Source: Dictyobacter alpinus (GTDB lineage Bacteria; Chloroflexota; Ktedonobacteria; Ktedonobacterales; Ktedonobacteraceae). Taken from it: a stretch of 64,000 bases of DNA. The stretch spans positions 62,001-126,000 of the forward strand of contig NZ_BIFT01000002.1 of assembly GCF_003967575.1 (NCBI RefSeq), read 5' to 3'. The position numbers and the translations under genes are program-made. How positions within the stretch are numbered: position 1 is the stretch's first letter; each line of letters begins with the position of its first letter. Under the pieces are notes generated by a model. It saw only the letters and a list, made by a program, of their open reading frames with translations. It searched no databases and had not been told where the DNA came from. This document shows, piece by piece, positions 38,001 through 48,400 of this stretch.

Positions 38001-38342
38001 CAGCCCTTTTATAATGATTGGTGCGCCTTCCGCCGCAACCAGTTACGGCAGGCCTATATGGATGCTCATGAACAACTGGCCCTGCTCGCCTGGCGCCAGG
38101 AATATTGGGACGAATGCATAGAACACTGGCAGGTACTCCTCTCACACGACCCTTGCTTTGAAAAAGCTCATCATGGCATCATGCTCTGCTATCTTCGCCA
38201 GGGCAAGAGAGAACTGGCCCTCCGGCAATACCAGTTGTGCGTTCAACATCTCCACGAAGAATTACACATAAAGCCCGGACAGTCCATCGAAAAGCTCTAC
38301 AAACGTATCAATACTCCAAGCAGAAGCAACGAAAAACCATAA
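35028..38342 (+). CDS. SARP-like activator: ATPase, TPR array and C-terminal wHTH-BTAD
   Basis: 1,104 residues. Residues 30-330 are a STAND/MalT-type ATPase with Walker A CAPAGYGKTTLL near residue 50. Residues 380-830 are a TPR-like helical array (for example TLHRLLASAYSWTGNYQLAD). From about 850 a winged helix (LRIMALGEPQLLIDDVPVTR, MIDALWPHATQKQIDTTMRT) leads into a bacterial transcriptional activation domain to the end (ATASATLHQAVSLYKGNYLQ). The DNA-binding part is thus at the C-terminus, the reverse of AfsR. It is the likely pathway-specific activator of the FAAL/PKS genes starting 235 bases downstream. Confidence 0.85.
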   Translation: MNTNLWQYNIQAPILPIPILHRESLIHLLAEHIKGPDTKKATSTKFILLCAPAGYGKTTLLVDTLLQHQIICSWFFFEETDTPAIFLKGVLSSVQKNFPQLVPSFAAVLALEDVEINEHPDGELYWKSILDLMVTKLNGEISQHFVLAFCNYHKLQPHEALHRLLNHLLEHPFQRGVLVLESRSMPDLKLAPLIAQRQMFGLGSSRLSFTAQELLDLAHLQGFTNFSLPDAEHLITAFDGWISGILLGSSLGYTQMHPLVPSHKGNWGTSAQIADHQQLFSYISEIFRQEMETFTFLEAVSIFEQLTAPLCDRLLETTNSAERLIYAEQQGLFVMRDEKSIDEGKVGVYICHPILRALLQERLRNQSATRYQELQRKTIHLLQQDHAYAQAIRHALEAHEYRLAISIIVQVAPELINQGQSETVDLWLKGLPEHIFKKEPWLLMTQINIYLAQNEYTEVSTLLDKAEALLIPDTNKKDLPPTLRLQAELRLARSKLLFYQGNFQRARELCLENLDFLPDDEIPLKIKTYHRLGACLIVGMGLIHEGIIQFQKALQLNTSQNNDPQAATLHRLLASAYSWTGNYQLADYHQVRALRIWEKLQQPRGLINNLTGIGLLQLRQGLMEQAEGTLVRALQMAKVNLFKSGEAYALIALGELYSALTQYVRALDYLEDGLRLAQQCQDLYLINCGLCSIATAYLSIGEIQTSHFFLQQVYIPPQKENTYEDLLHSLTQGRLALAQEDYTQAQQELEHAVALGKFTTIQFLSIRALLLLAVCYTRQQQPELALQTIQQTITLNANSDLTTILKLEASHYPELLPLFAQSTAHEQQQMPAIAQHSSSTQTPIPPPERIHTLRIMALGEPQLLIDDVPVTRWHMQRALELFYLLLEHNHPLSKEKMIDALWPHATQKQIDTTMRTTIYYLRQAIGKACILYERGLYSLNLAALNIQEIWYDVAVFDKLYATAMQALEMQDDATASATLHQAVSLYKGNYLQPFYNDWCAFRRNQLRQAYMDAHEQLALLAWRQEYWDECIEHWQVLLSHDPCFEKAHHGIMLCYLRQGKRELALRQYQLCVQHLHEELHIKPGQSIEKLYKRINTPSRSNEKP

Positions 38343-38576
38343 GAGCGCGCCAGACTCCTATGAAATCCATGGTCCACCAACCAGCCAAATGAGACACAAT
38401 CACCCCCTATGAGCATATCTCATACCTGAAATTGAGCAAATTTCACCATAGCAGCCAATTGTTTCTCACACTCAGATGCTGTTATAAACTGTTCATCAAT
38501 ACTTGTTTGTCATTTAGCATGTGTCCAATTCCCGGCCCTTCCACACAGATTTACATAAAGGGGGAAGATCTATTCT

Positions 38577-40331
38577 ATGGTGCTTAATATTTCTTATCCG
38601 GCCTCAAAGATGCTGACCTTTGTTGACATCCTTACGCAACGTGCTCAGCAACAACCTGAACAGACAGCTTATACGTTTCTCCACTTTGGAGAACAAGCAA
38701 ATTCCGAGCTAAGCTATGGGGATTTAGATCGCCAGGTCAGGTCAATTGCAGGTCGGCTCCAGCAGTCCGGGTGCGAAGGGAAACCAATTCTGTTACTCTA
38801 TCCATCAGGATTGGAATACATCACTGCTTTTCTCGCCTGTTTGTATGCCGGGGCGATCGCGGTTCCTATGTATCCCCCAAGCTCGGAACGCCAGATTCCT
38901 CGCTTACAAACCATTATTCACGATACACAGGCAGTTACCGCACTCACGACTACCTGGACATACACAAAAATAGCCCAGAAATTCACACATATTCCTGAAT
39001 TGCAAGCGTTACAGTGGATCCCCACTAATACTATTTATCCTTCTCAGTACGATGACTGGATCAAGCCCGCGCTGGATGAACAGAGCCTGGCCTTACTCCA
39101 GTATACGTCCGGGTCTACCTCGACACCCAAGGGCGTCATGGTCAGTCATAGCAACCTTCAACATAATTCCGCTATGCTGCAAACGCAGATGGGGATGAGT
39201 GAACATGATCGAGGCACATCCTGGCTCCCAATCTTTCATGATATGGGACTGATCCTGGGTGTCCTACAGCCGCTCTACACTGGCTATCCTACCGTGCTGA
39301 TGAGTCCTACTGCTTTTCTGCAACGCCCATTACGCTGGCTACAAACACTGTCAGATTACCAGACCACGGTAACCTACGCGCCCAATTTTGCTTATGATCT
39401 TTGCCTGCGCCGCATTAGTGCCGCCGAACGGGCCCGACTCGATCTAAGCCATTGGCAGGTGGCCGTCAATGGCGCCGAACCAATTCGACGCACAACCTTA
39501 GATAATTTTAGTGCCACATTCGCAGACTGCGGCTTTCATGCCAACACATTCATGCCGGGCTATGGTCTTGCCGAAGCGACCTTGATGGTGAGTGCCCGCA
39601 AGCGACACACCGGTATATCCGTGAAGCAGCTGGATAAGGCCTGGCTGGAACAGGGATATGTAAAGACGGCAAATGCCCAGACCCGCCCGGTCAACTATGC
39701 AGTCAGTTGCGGTCAGGGGCCACGAGATCAGCAAGTGCGAATTGTCAATCCGACAACACAGGTCCAGTGCCAACCCGATGAGATCGGGGAAATATGGCTG
39801 TCCGGCCCGAGTGTGGCGCACGGCTATTTTCATAATCAAGCCGCTACGGAACACACATTCCATGCCTACCTGGCGGATACAGAGGAAGGCCCTTTCTTAC
39901 GTACGGGCGACCTGGGTTTTCTACACGATGATGAGCTATTTATTACTGGACGCCTGAAGGACCTGATCATTATCGCGGGCCGCAATCACTACCCGCATGA
40001 TATCGAACAGACCATCGAGCAGAGTTCGCCGCTCATTCGCGCCGGCTGCAGCAATGCCTTTTCCATTGAAGTGGGGGAACAGGAATGTCTGGTTGTGGTT
40101 GCTGAGGTACGCGCCATTCAAACTAAGTACACCTCTGATGAGCGTGAACAAATGATAGCGCAACTCTCCGAAACGATCCGCCGTAACATTGCCGAACAGC
40201 ATGAGATTAAAGCATACCAGATAGAACTGGTACAGGTGGGGGAGATTCCCAAAACCTCCAGTGGCAAACTGCAACGACGTGCCTGCCGGACCCTTTTTCT
40301 GGCGGAAAAACTGAAGAAATGGGATGAGTAG
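38577..40331 (+). CDS. fatty acyl-AMP ligase (FAAL)
   Basis: 584 residues, ATG 38577 after AGGGGGAAGA. It has the ANL adenylation motifs LLQYTSGSTSTPKGVMVSHS (P-loop), WLPIFHDMGLILG, GYGLAEATLM, LRTGDLGF, GRLKDLIIIAGRNHYPHDIE and the catalytic Lys in TSSGKLQRR. The WLPxFHDMGL and GRNHYPxDIE forms are diagnostic for FAALs, which make acyl-AMP and pass the acyl group directly to an ACP rather than to CoA. It ends ten bases before the first PKS, whose N-terminal ACP is the obvious acceptor, so it supplies the starter. Confidence 0.93.
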   Translation: MVLNISYPASKMLTFVDILTQRAQQQPEQTAYTFLHFGEQANSELSYGDLDRQVRSIAGRLQQSGCEGKPILLLYPSGLEYITAFLACLYAGAIAVPMYPPSSERQIPRLQTIIHDTQAVTALTTTWTYTKIAQKFTHIPELQALQWIPTNTIYPSQYDDWIKPALDEQSLALLQYTSGSTSTPKGVMVSHSNLQHNSAMLQTQMGMSEHDRGTSWLPIFHDMGLILGVLQPLYTGYPTVLMSPTAFLQRPLRWLQTLSDYQTTVTYAPNFAYDLCLRRISAAERARLDLSHWQVAVNGAEPIRRTTLDNFSATFADCGFHANTFMPGYGLAEATLMVSARKRHTGISVKQLDKAWLEQGYVKTANAQTRPVNYAVSCGQGPRDQQVRIVNPTTQVQCQPDEIGEIWLSGPSVAHGYFHNQAATEHTFHAYLADTEEGPFLRTGDLGFLHDDELFITGRLKDLIIIAGRNHYPHDIEQTIEQSSPLIRAGCSNAFSIEVGEQECLVVVAEVRAIQTKYTSDEREQMIAQLSETIRRNIAEQHEIKAYQIELVQVGEIPKTSSGKLQRRACRTLFLAEKLKKWDE

Positions 40332-40341
40332 ATAGGTCGCC

Positions 40342-43300
40342 ATGATACAAGATAGCAACATGCAAACAACACACACGATGCATCAACACAGGCCAAACTT
40401 CGATGAGATCGTTGCCTGGCTTGTAGACAAGATTGCCAGTTATGTGCTCGTCGAGGCATCCGATATTGATCATGCGAAAAGCTTTGCCAGCTACGGGCTC
40501 TCATCAATAGATGCGGTGGGTCTATCAGGCGAAATCGAGGAGTGGTTGGATTGTAAGCTGTCACCAACCCTGCTCTATGACTATCCCACGGTTGCACGCC
40601 TGGCGCTGGCTCTCGTGGATGATCCTGTATTGCCGAAACCATTCACGGCGCCTATCTCGCAACAACCCCTGGAGGAGAAAACGCATGAGATTGCCATTAT
40701 CGGCATGGCCGGACGCTTTCCTGGTGCGGCAAATGTCGATGAGTTCTGGCACAATCTCCGTTCCGGCGTTGAAAGTGTCACCTTCTTTAGCACAGAAGAA
40801 TTGCTCGCCTCCGGCAATGATGCAGAGACGATCCAGCGGCCAGACTATATCCGTGCTCGCCCGGTATTACCTGTAGAGAACGTTGAGTGCTTCGATGCGG
40901 CCTTCTTTGGCTATAGTCCACATGAGGCAACATTTACGGATCCGCAACACCGGCTCTTCTTAGAGTGTTCCTGGGAGGCACTGGAACGCGCAGGCTATGC
41001 CCCCGGATCGTATCCTGGCCTGGTCAGTGTCTATGCTGGCTGTAGTTTGAGTACCTATATGCTCTCATTACTGGTCACGGGACAGCTACAGGCAATTGAT
41101 GATTATCAGCTCGTGATTGGCAATGACAAGGATTCGCTGGCCAGTACGGTCTCGTACAAATTAGATCTCAAGGGACCAAGCTTTACAGTGCAGACGTTTT
41201 GCTCGACCTCTCTGGTCGCGGTCCATCTCGCTTGCCAGAGCCTGCTCCATGGAGAGTGTGACCTTGCGCTCGCCGGTGGGGTCTCTGTACGCGTCCCCGG
41301 TCAAACAGGCTATCTTTATCAGGCCGGGGGTATGGAGTCAGAGGATGGACATTGTCGTGCCTTCGATAGCCAGGCAACGGGCACGCCATTTGGAGATGGT
41401 GCTGGCGTGGTGGTCTTAAAACGCTTGCAGGATGCTTTACGCGATGGCGATACGATTGATGCGGTCATTAAGGGTTCTGCGATTAACAATGATGGCTCAC
41501 TCAAAGTCAGTTATACCGCTCCTAGCGTCATTGGACAGGCAACCGCGATTAGCAAAGCCTTAGAGCAGGCAGGGATAGAGGCCGCTACACTGGGTTATGT
41601 AGAAGCTCATGGGTCCGCTACGGAACTTGGTGATCCGATTGAAGTGGCGGCACTCACCCATGCGTTTCGCCAGCAGACGCCGCTGCGTAATTATTGTGGT
41701 CTAGGGTCGGTAAAAACAAATGTTGGTCACCTGGATCGGGCCGCCGGAGTCGCGGGCCTGATGAAAGTTGCGCTGGCACTCAAACATCAGGAGATTCCTC
41801 CAACCTTGCATGTCCAGGAAACGAATCCCAGGCTGGACTTAGCACAGAGCCCATTCTTTCTTGCGACCCACTTGCGATCCTGGCCGGAGGCCACACATCC
41901 CAGACGTGGCAGTGTCAATTCCTTAGGCTTAGGCGGAACGAATGCGCATGTTATTCTGGAGGAGGCGCCAGGACTCCCTGAGACAAGTTCATCGCGCTCC
42001 TGGCAACTACTGGTGCTCTCCGCACAGACTGCTACGGCCTTAGAGCAGGCAACCCACAATCTACGCCAGTATCTTCAAACCAACGAGCAGGTGCCGCTGG
42101 CCGATGTTGCCTACACTCTACAGGCAGGTCGTCAAAAATTTGAACAGCGCCGCATCTTTCTCTGCCAGGATCGCCAGGAGGCGCTACGCCTGCTTGCTCA
42201 ACCAGCGCCCCCTCGTATGCTTGAGCAGAGACAACGCCGGACAGATTGCCAGACGTTTTTTCTCTTACCTGGGGTGGGTGAACAGACTCCCTACATGGCA
42301 CACGAACTCTATCAGCAAGAACCGTTCTTTCGCCAGGAAGTTGATCGTTGTTGTGAGATACTTTTGCCTCTACTCAAGTTGGATCTGCGCACGGTCCTCT
42401 ATCCTGATCACACCACGTTGGCGCTGGCAGGAAACATTCCAGCATCGGCTGCATCGAATGCCTATGCAACGCAGCAGGATTTTCGTTCCCTGCTACGGCT
42501 GCCTGGCAGTAGTAGATACAGGCAGGCATCCCCATTAGATCAGACAGAACTGTCCCAACCCGCGGTCTTTGTCATCGAATATGCGCTGGCACAATTGCTG
42601 ATTTATTGGGGCATACAACCTCAAGGGCTCCTGGGCTATAGCCTGGGCGAGTATGTCGCGGCAACGCTGGCCGGGGTCCTCTCATTGGAAGATGCCCTGA
42701 CGCTTGTAGCACGCCGGGCTCAATTTATCGCCACACAAGCACAAGGTGCACTTCTCTCAGTGGCACTATCGGAAGCAGAAATGCAGGCCTATCTCGTGCT
42801 GCATCCTGAGCTTGAGGTTGAACTGGCCATTATTGCGGCACCACAGGCCAGTGTTATGACTGGCTCGCTCGCGATGATTGAGCACCTGGAGCGGTGCCTG
42901 GCTGCCGATGAGCTTGCCTGCTTCCGTGTTGAGAGCACGCATGCCTTTCACTCACACCTGCTTTCTCCGGTCAGGGAACAGTTAATACTGTTGCTGCAAA
43001 GCATGGTCCTGCATCCACCAACGATCCCATATATCTCAAATGTCACAGGTACCTGGATCACCAATGAGCAGGCAATCAATCCTGAATACTGGGCTGAGCA
43101 TATGTGTGGCACCGTACGCTTTATGGATGGCGTGGAATGTTTGTTACAGCAAGCACCCTATATCCTGGTTGAGGTTGGTATTGGCCAGACATTGGGCTCA
43201 TTTGTCAGACAACATCCCGCTTGTGATCGAGAAAGGATGACGAAGATTATCGCGACCCAACCAGCCTCGGGTGTCGCGGAGACCTATGCGTTTTTCCTGA

Positions 43301-45432
43301 CCGGCATCGGTCGGCTCTGGTTGGCGGGAGTAGAACTGGACTGGTCACACTTCTATGCGGGTGAACGCCGTCGCCGCATCCCTTTGCCAACCTATCCATT
43401 TGAACGCCAACGCTACTGGATCGATGGCGTTGATTGGCGCAGCCGTCCTGCCACGCTCCCTGTGCAGCCCGAACAGGTACGAAAGGGGAAACGCAAAAAC
43501 GAGATCGCGACCTGGTTCTCAGTTCCCGGCTGGAAACAGGCCCCGCTCTCACCAGTTACACATGTTCAGGAAACTTCAGCGGGTTGCTGCATTATCTTCC
43601 AAGACCAGGAGGGCATTGGTGAGCGGCTGGCCTCTCATTTTCAGGCGTGCGGCCAGCAGATCGTGATAGTTACGGCGGGCTCAACGTTTGACGCCAGCGA
43701 TACACATCACTATCAACTCAATCCGACCGCCTACCTTGATTATCAACACCTGTTTCAGACGCTCCACCATCAAAAGATAGTACCAACGCACATTCTCCAC
43801 TGCTGGTCGCTCGCCAATATAGCCGCTGATCCGCTTGGAGTTGAGGAAGTACAACAACAACTCGATCTGGGTTTTTATAGTGTGCTGGCCCTCGTCCAAG
43901 CCCTGGGTGAGATTGAGCTTGAGCACTGTATTCTGAGGATTCTAGCTCATGGCATCTCAGACGTATTGGGACAGGAATCCCTCGCTCCTGCCAGGGCCAC
44001 TATGCTGGGACTCTGTCGCGTTATTCCGCAGGAGTATGCCAACATCTCCTGTCAGCTGGTAGATCTTGAGTTGCCAGATCCAGACACCTCTGACTCACAG
44101 GAGCGGCTACTGGAGCAGTTAATTCACGAGCTGACAGGAGAGCCAACGGCAATACTGGTTGCGCTGCGTGGACGCTATCGCTGGCTTCCCAACCTTGAAG
44201 TGCTCCAACTTCCTGAACCACTCTCTCCGGCGATGTTACGTCAGCGCGGCGTGTATCTCCTGTTAGGGGGTCTGGGTGGTATCGGCCTGGCGCTCGCAAC
44301 ACATCTGGCCAAATATCACGCCCGACTGGTACTCACGTCACGGCAGGGTTTGCCAGCAAGAGACGCCTGGTCAGGTTTGCTGCAAACCGAACAGGAAGCG
44401 AGCACCATCCGGCAGCAGATTACAACGATCCAGGCGCTGGAACAACTAGGCGCTGAAGTGCTCATCCTGGCGGCCGATGTCACGGAAGAGCTTCAGATGC
44501 AACACGTCATTGAGCAGACCCTTGGCACCTTTGGAGAACTGCATGGCGTATTCCACCTGGCTGGAGTTCCAGGTGTAGGTCTGCTCCAACTCAAGACACA
44601 TGAGGCGGCGGCAGCGGTTCTGGCACCCAAGGTACAGGGAACACTGATTTTGCATCGTCTCCTACAGGATATTCCGCTGGATTTCTTGCTTCTTTTCTCA
44701 TCTATCACCACCCTTATCGGTGGACATGGCCAGGGAGATTATAGCGCCGCGAACGCCTTTCTAGATGCCTATGCCCACAGCCATGATCAAAGTAGCTATC
44801 CAGTGATGGCCGTTGATTGGGGCGAGTGGCAATGGAATGCCTGGTCCGCTGGACTGGCCGGTTATAGCAATGCCATGCGCTCTTTTTTCGAGGACAATCG
44901 ACGTACCTTCGGTATCTCTTTTGAAGAGGGAGCGGCCGCACTAGAACGGCTCCTGGCTTTCCCTCGCCCACAGGTCATTGTTTCGACCCAGGACCTCCAG
45001 GACCTGATTCATGGGAGTCAGACGCTTTATCATAGCCACCAGCTAGGCGAGGACCAGCAATCCTTGCCAAACATTATGTTTCATACACGACCACCTTTGA
45101 ATAACTCATATACCGCTCCCCGTGATGAGCATGAACGCGCAATGACACAGATCTGGGAACGCGTCCTGGCCATTGATGGTATTGGTATCTACGACAACTT
45201 CTTTGATCTGGGTGGAAACTCACTGCTCGGGGTGAGTCTGTTGCTACAGGTGCGGAAAACATTCAATCTGGAACGACTCCCGGCTTATAGCTTATATGAA
45301 GCCCCTTGCATTGAGGCCTTCACCCAGTATCTAACCCAGAACCACTCAGGCGTCACACTCAATGCTCTTGAGGAGCGAAGTTCTAAACGTCAATCACTCC
45401 TGAAAAAACGGATGCATGAGAAAAGCAAGTAA
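40342..45432 (+). CDS. type I PKS, loading ACP plus module 1 (ACP-KS-AT-KR-ACP)
   Basis: 1,696 residues. ACP 15-95 (GLSSIDA, phosphopantetheine Ser near 55); KS about 112-545 with QTFCSTS (Cys near 286), EAHGSATELGD and NVGHLDRAAG; AT about 640-985 with catalytic GYSLGEY (near 766) and HAFH (near 866), the malonyl-type signature; reductase-like linker, then KR about 1050-1500 (GGLGGIG near 1309; LFSSI; Tyr in GDYSAAN near 1464); ACP about 1590-1665 (DLGGNSLLG). No DH, ER or MT is seen. The first ACP accepts the fatty acid from FAAL. The tail (ERSSKRQSLLKKRMHEKSK) is basic and probably a docking helix. EAHGS instead of EAHGT is unusual in the KS His motif. A GTG gene follows 26 bases later. 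Confidence 0.92.
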   Translation: MIQDSNMQTTHTMHQHRPNFDEIVAWLVDKIASYVLVEASDIDHAKSFASYGLSSIDAVGLSGEIEEWLDCKLSPTLLYDYPTVARLALALVDDPVLPKPFTAPISQQPLEEKTHEIAIIGMAGRFPGAANVDEFWHNLRSGVESVTFFSTEELLASGNDAETIQRPDYIRARPVLPVENVECFDAAFFGYSPHEATFTDPQHRLFLECSWEALERAGYAPGSYPGLVSVYAGCSLSTYMLSLLVTGQLQAIDDYQLVIGNDKDSLASTVSYKLDLKGPSFTVQTFCSTSLVAVHLACQSLLHGECDLALAGGVSVRVPGQTGYLYQAGGMESEDGHCRAFDSQATGTPFGDGAGVVVLKRLQDALRDGDTIDAVIKGSAINNDGSLKVSYTAPSVIGQATAISKALEQAGIEAATLGYVEAHGSATELGDPIEVAALTHAFRQQTPLRNYCGLGSVKTNVGHLDRAAGVAGLMKVALALKHQEIPPTLHVQETNPRLDLAQSPFFLATHLRSWPEATHPRRGSVNSLGLGGTNAHVILEEAPGLPETSSSRSWQLLVLSAQTATALEQATHNLRQYLQTNEQVPLADVAYTLQAGRQKFEQRRIFLCQDRQEALRLLAQPAPPRMLEQRQRRTDCQTFFLLPGVGEQTPYMAHELYQQEPFFRQEVDRCCEILLPLLKLDLRTVLYPDHTTLALAGNIPASAASNAYATQQDFRSLLRLPGSSRYRQASPLDQTELSQPAVFVIEYALAQLLIYWGIQPQGLLGYSLGEYVAATLAGVLSLEDALTLVARRAQFIATQAQGALLSVALSEAEMQAYLVLHPELEVELAIIAAPQASVMTGSLAMIEHLERCLAADELACFRVESTHAFHSHLLSPVREQLILLLQSMVLHPPTIPYISNVTGTWITNEQAINPEYWAEHMCGTVRFMDGVECLLQQAPYILVEVGIGQTLGSFVRQHPACDRERMTKIIATQPASGVAETYAFFLTGIGRLWLAGVELDWSHFYAGERRRRIPLPTYPFERQRYWIDGVDWRSRPATLPVQPEQVRKGKRKNEIATWFSVPGWKQAPLSPVTHVQETSAGCCIIFQDQEGIGERLASHFQACGQQIVIVTAGSTFDASDTHHYQLNPTAYLDYQHLFQTLHHQKIVPTHILHCWSLANIAADPLGVEEVQQQLDLGFYSVLALVQALGEIELEHCILRILAHGISDVLGQESLAPARATMLGLCRVIPQEYANISCQLVDLELPDPDTSDSQERLLEQLIHELTGEPTAILVALRGRYRWLPNLEVLQLPEPLSPAMLRQRGVYLLLGGLGGIGLALATHLAKYHARLVLTSRQGLPARDAWSGLLQTEQEASTIRQQITTIQALEQLGAEVLILAADVTEELQMQHVIEQTLGTFGELHGVFHLAGVPGVGLLQLKTHEAAAAVLAPKVQGTLILHRLLQDIPLDFLLLFSSITTLIGGHGQGDYSAANAFLDAYAHSHDQSSYPVMAVDWGEWQWNAWSAGLAGYSNAMRSFFEDNRRTFGISFEEGAAALERLLAFPRPQVIVSTQDLQDLIHGSQTLYHSHQLGEDQQSLPNIMFHTRPPLNNSYTAPRDEHERAMTQIWERVLAIDGIGIYDNFFDLGGNSLLGVSLLLQVRKTFNLERLPAYSLYEAPCIEAFTQYLTQNHSGVTLNALEERSSKRQSLLKKRMHEKSK

Positions 45433-45458
45433 AGAGAGCGAGAGGAGAACTGACCATA

Positions 45459-48400
45459 GTGAAAAAAAGTATTTCGTATGATACAGCTCTAGCCATCGTT
45501 GGCATGGCCGGGCGTTTCCCAGGGGCAAATACGATTCATGGCTTCTGGCAGAATTTGCGCACTGGCACCAAGTCGATTCAACATTTTTCTGAACAGGAAC
45601 TTCTGGCGGCAGGCGTCGATCCTGAAATGCTCAAGTTGCCCAACTATGTCCGAGCAGGCGCCATCCTTGAAGGAGCGGAATATTTTGATGCGGACTTCTT
45701 CGGCTATACGCCGCGTGAGGCCGAGTTGACTGATCCTCAACACCGCGTCTTCTTAGAATGTACCTATGAGGCATTACAAGATGCGGCCTATGATATAGAA
45801 ACCTATCCGGGGCTGATCAGTGTCTTTGGTGGATCGGCGCTAAGTCCGTATTTTGTGCGCGGCCTCACCGGGAATCAGCCTTTTGATGAGGCTAATCTCG
45901 TCCAGATTTCCGTCGGCAATGAACGTGATTCTCTAGCCAGCGCGATCTCGTATAAATTGAACCTACGCGGTCCCAGCCTGGGAATACAGACGTTCTGCTC
46001 AACTTCTCTTGTCGCTGTCCATCTGGCCTGCCAGAGCCTGTTAAACTATGATTGCGATATAGCATTGGCTGGCGGTGTAGCGATTGCCATGCCACAAATC
46101 AATGGCTATCTCTATGAAGAAGGCGGAATCCTTTCTCCTGATGGTGAGTGTCGCACATTTGACGCCAATGGCGCTGGCAGCGTGATGGGCAACGGAGCGG
46201 CGGTGGTAGTCTTAAAACGGCTAGAAGAAGCTATCGAGGATGGAGATCAGATCTACTCAGTGATTCTAGGCACCCATATCAATAATGATGGGAGCCGTAG
46301 GGTAAGCTATACTGCTCCGGGCCTGGAGGGTCAGAGCGCGGTGATTGCGCAGGCGATCAGTAATGCTGGCGTCGATATTGAAACTATTTCATACATTGAA
46401 GCGCATGGAACCGCGACCATGCTAGGAGATCAGATTGAGCTTGCGGCCTTAAAAAAGGCGTTCGCACTCCGTACACAGAAAAAACATTTTTGTGCGCTCG
46501 GCTCACTTAAACCAAATGTCGGACACCTGGATCGGGCATCGGGCGTCTCTGGCCTGATCAAAACGGCGCTAGCATTAAAACATCAAGAGCTACCACCCAG
46601 CCTGAATTTTGAGAAAACCAGTCCGGATATAGATCTGGCCAATAGTCCTTTCTATGTGAATACCAGTCTGGCAGACTGGCAAGCGTCACCAGACAATCCA
46701 CGTCGTGCGGGTGTGAGTTCGTTTGGTCTGGGCGGCACCAATGCTCATGTCGTGATCGAAGAGGCCCCACTCCTCCCTGCCTCTATGCCCGCTCAACCAT
46801 GGCAACTCCTGGTCCTTTCCGCGAAAACGGCGACGGCCCTCGACAATGTGCAACAAAGATTACTCCACGCGATCCAGACAGAACCCGAGGCAAACCTGGC
46901 CAACATAGCCTATACCCTCCAGGTTGGACGCACCATGTTCAACCATCGCCGCTTCCTGCTCTGCCGTGATCGTGCCGATGCCCTGACACAGCTCTCAACG
47001 CAGAGCAGTACGCTCCCTTCACTCCACCAGACGGTCCGCAATCGTGCCCTGACGTTATTGTTCCCTGCGACAGCACACTTTGAGGCCACAAGCGCACAGA
47101 GCTGGTATCAGGAGGATGTCCTGTTTCGCGCCACGGTCGACGGATACTATCAACGCATTCATCAGCTTCCAGACTGCGCCGAGTATAGCTTTTCTTCTCC
47201 ACAGACCCGGCAGGAAATGGCAGTGGCGGCCCTTGTGCTGGCCTGTTCACAAGTGCAATTACTCCTCAAATGGGGAATGACGCTCACAGCGGTCAGTGGT
47301 ACAGCATACGGTCTGGATGCAGCGGCAGCCCTGGCTGGTCAACTATCACTTGAGGATGCAGTCCAGTTAACGATCACCCGCGCAAAGATCGATGCCGGCG
47401 CACTGCCAGCCGAGGCGCTCTCTGCGCTGATCCAACAACTCCACTGGCAGACGGGCGATATCCCTTATCTCTCACAAGCCACTGGTACTACATTGAGCAA
47501 ACAGCAGGAGGCGTCGGCAGCGGTCTGGCTTCACGATAACCAGTTCGCATCTCGCCTCCCGGGCCATCTCTGCCAGTTACTAAGCGGACCAGAAAATGTC
47601 CTTGTCACCCTGGGCGATGATCAACTTGTCGCTCAGATCAAGAGCGCTCCCACGTATCTGCCTGCCTATGCGGAACGGGTGATTCCCTGGCAATCAAACA
47701 CAGGTCCAGTTGGTCGGGCACAACTGCTCAATGTACTGGGTTATTTGTGGCTGTCCGGCGTCTCCATCGAATGGTCACAAGGATATACCGATGAACAGCG
47801 TCGACGCGTCTCACTCCCTACCTATCCCTTTGAGCATAAGCGCTTTTGGATTGAGGATAAAGCGCTGGCTGCGCCACAAGTACACAAAAAAGAGCCCGAT
47901 CTGGCTCGCTGGTTTTATCAGCCTGTCTGGAAACCGGCAGCGCTCCCTGCCACGACTGCCAGTTCACCGCAACGCTGCCTATGGGTCTTCGAGGATCTGG
48001 CGGGCCTGGGTGAGCAGTTGGCTGGTCGTCTGAACACCATGGGACAGCGCGTGGTGCGCATCCAAGCAGGCGATACATTCATAAGAGTGCAACCAGACCT
48101 GTTCCAGCTGCGTCCAGGCAATGCCGAGGATTATAAGACACTGTGTAAGATGCTCCAAAAAGAACAGCTTATTCCCGAGACCATCTTCCATCTCTGGAGT
48201 GTGTCTACACAGAAGCTAGATAGCGGGCTCGACACGTTTCAAACCCTGCAGGTATCGGGCTTCCATAGCCTGATGGCACTGATCCAGGCCTTAAACACAA
48301 TCCTCGGCAATAAACAGGTGCGTGTGCTCGCCGTTGCCAACGGACTCTATCAGGTACAGCAGCAGGATACCCTCATTCCAGAAAAATCGACCCTCATTGG

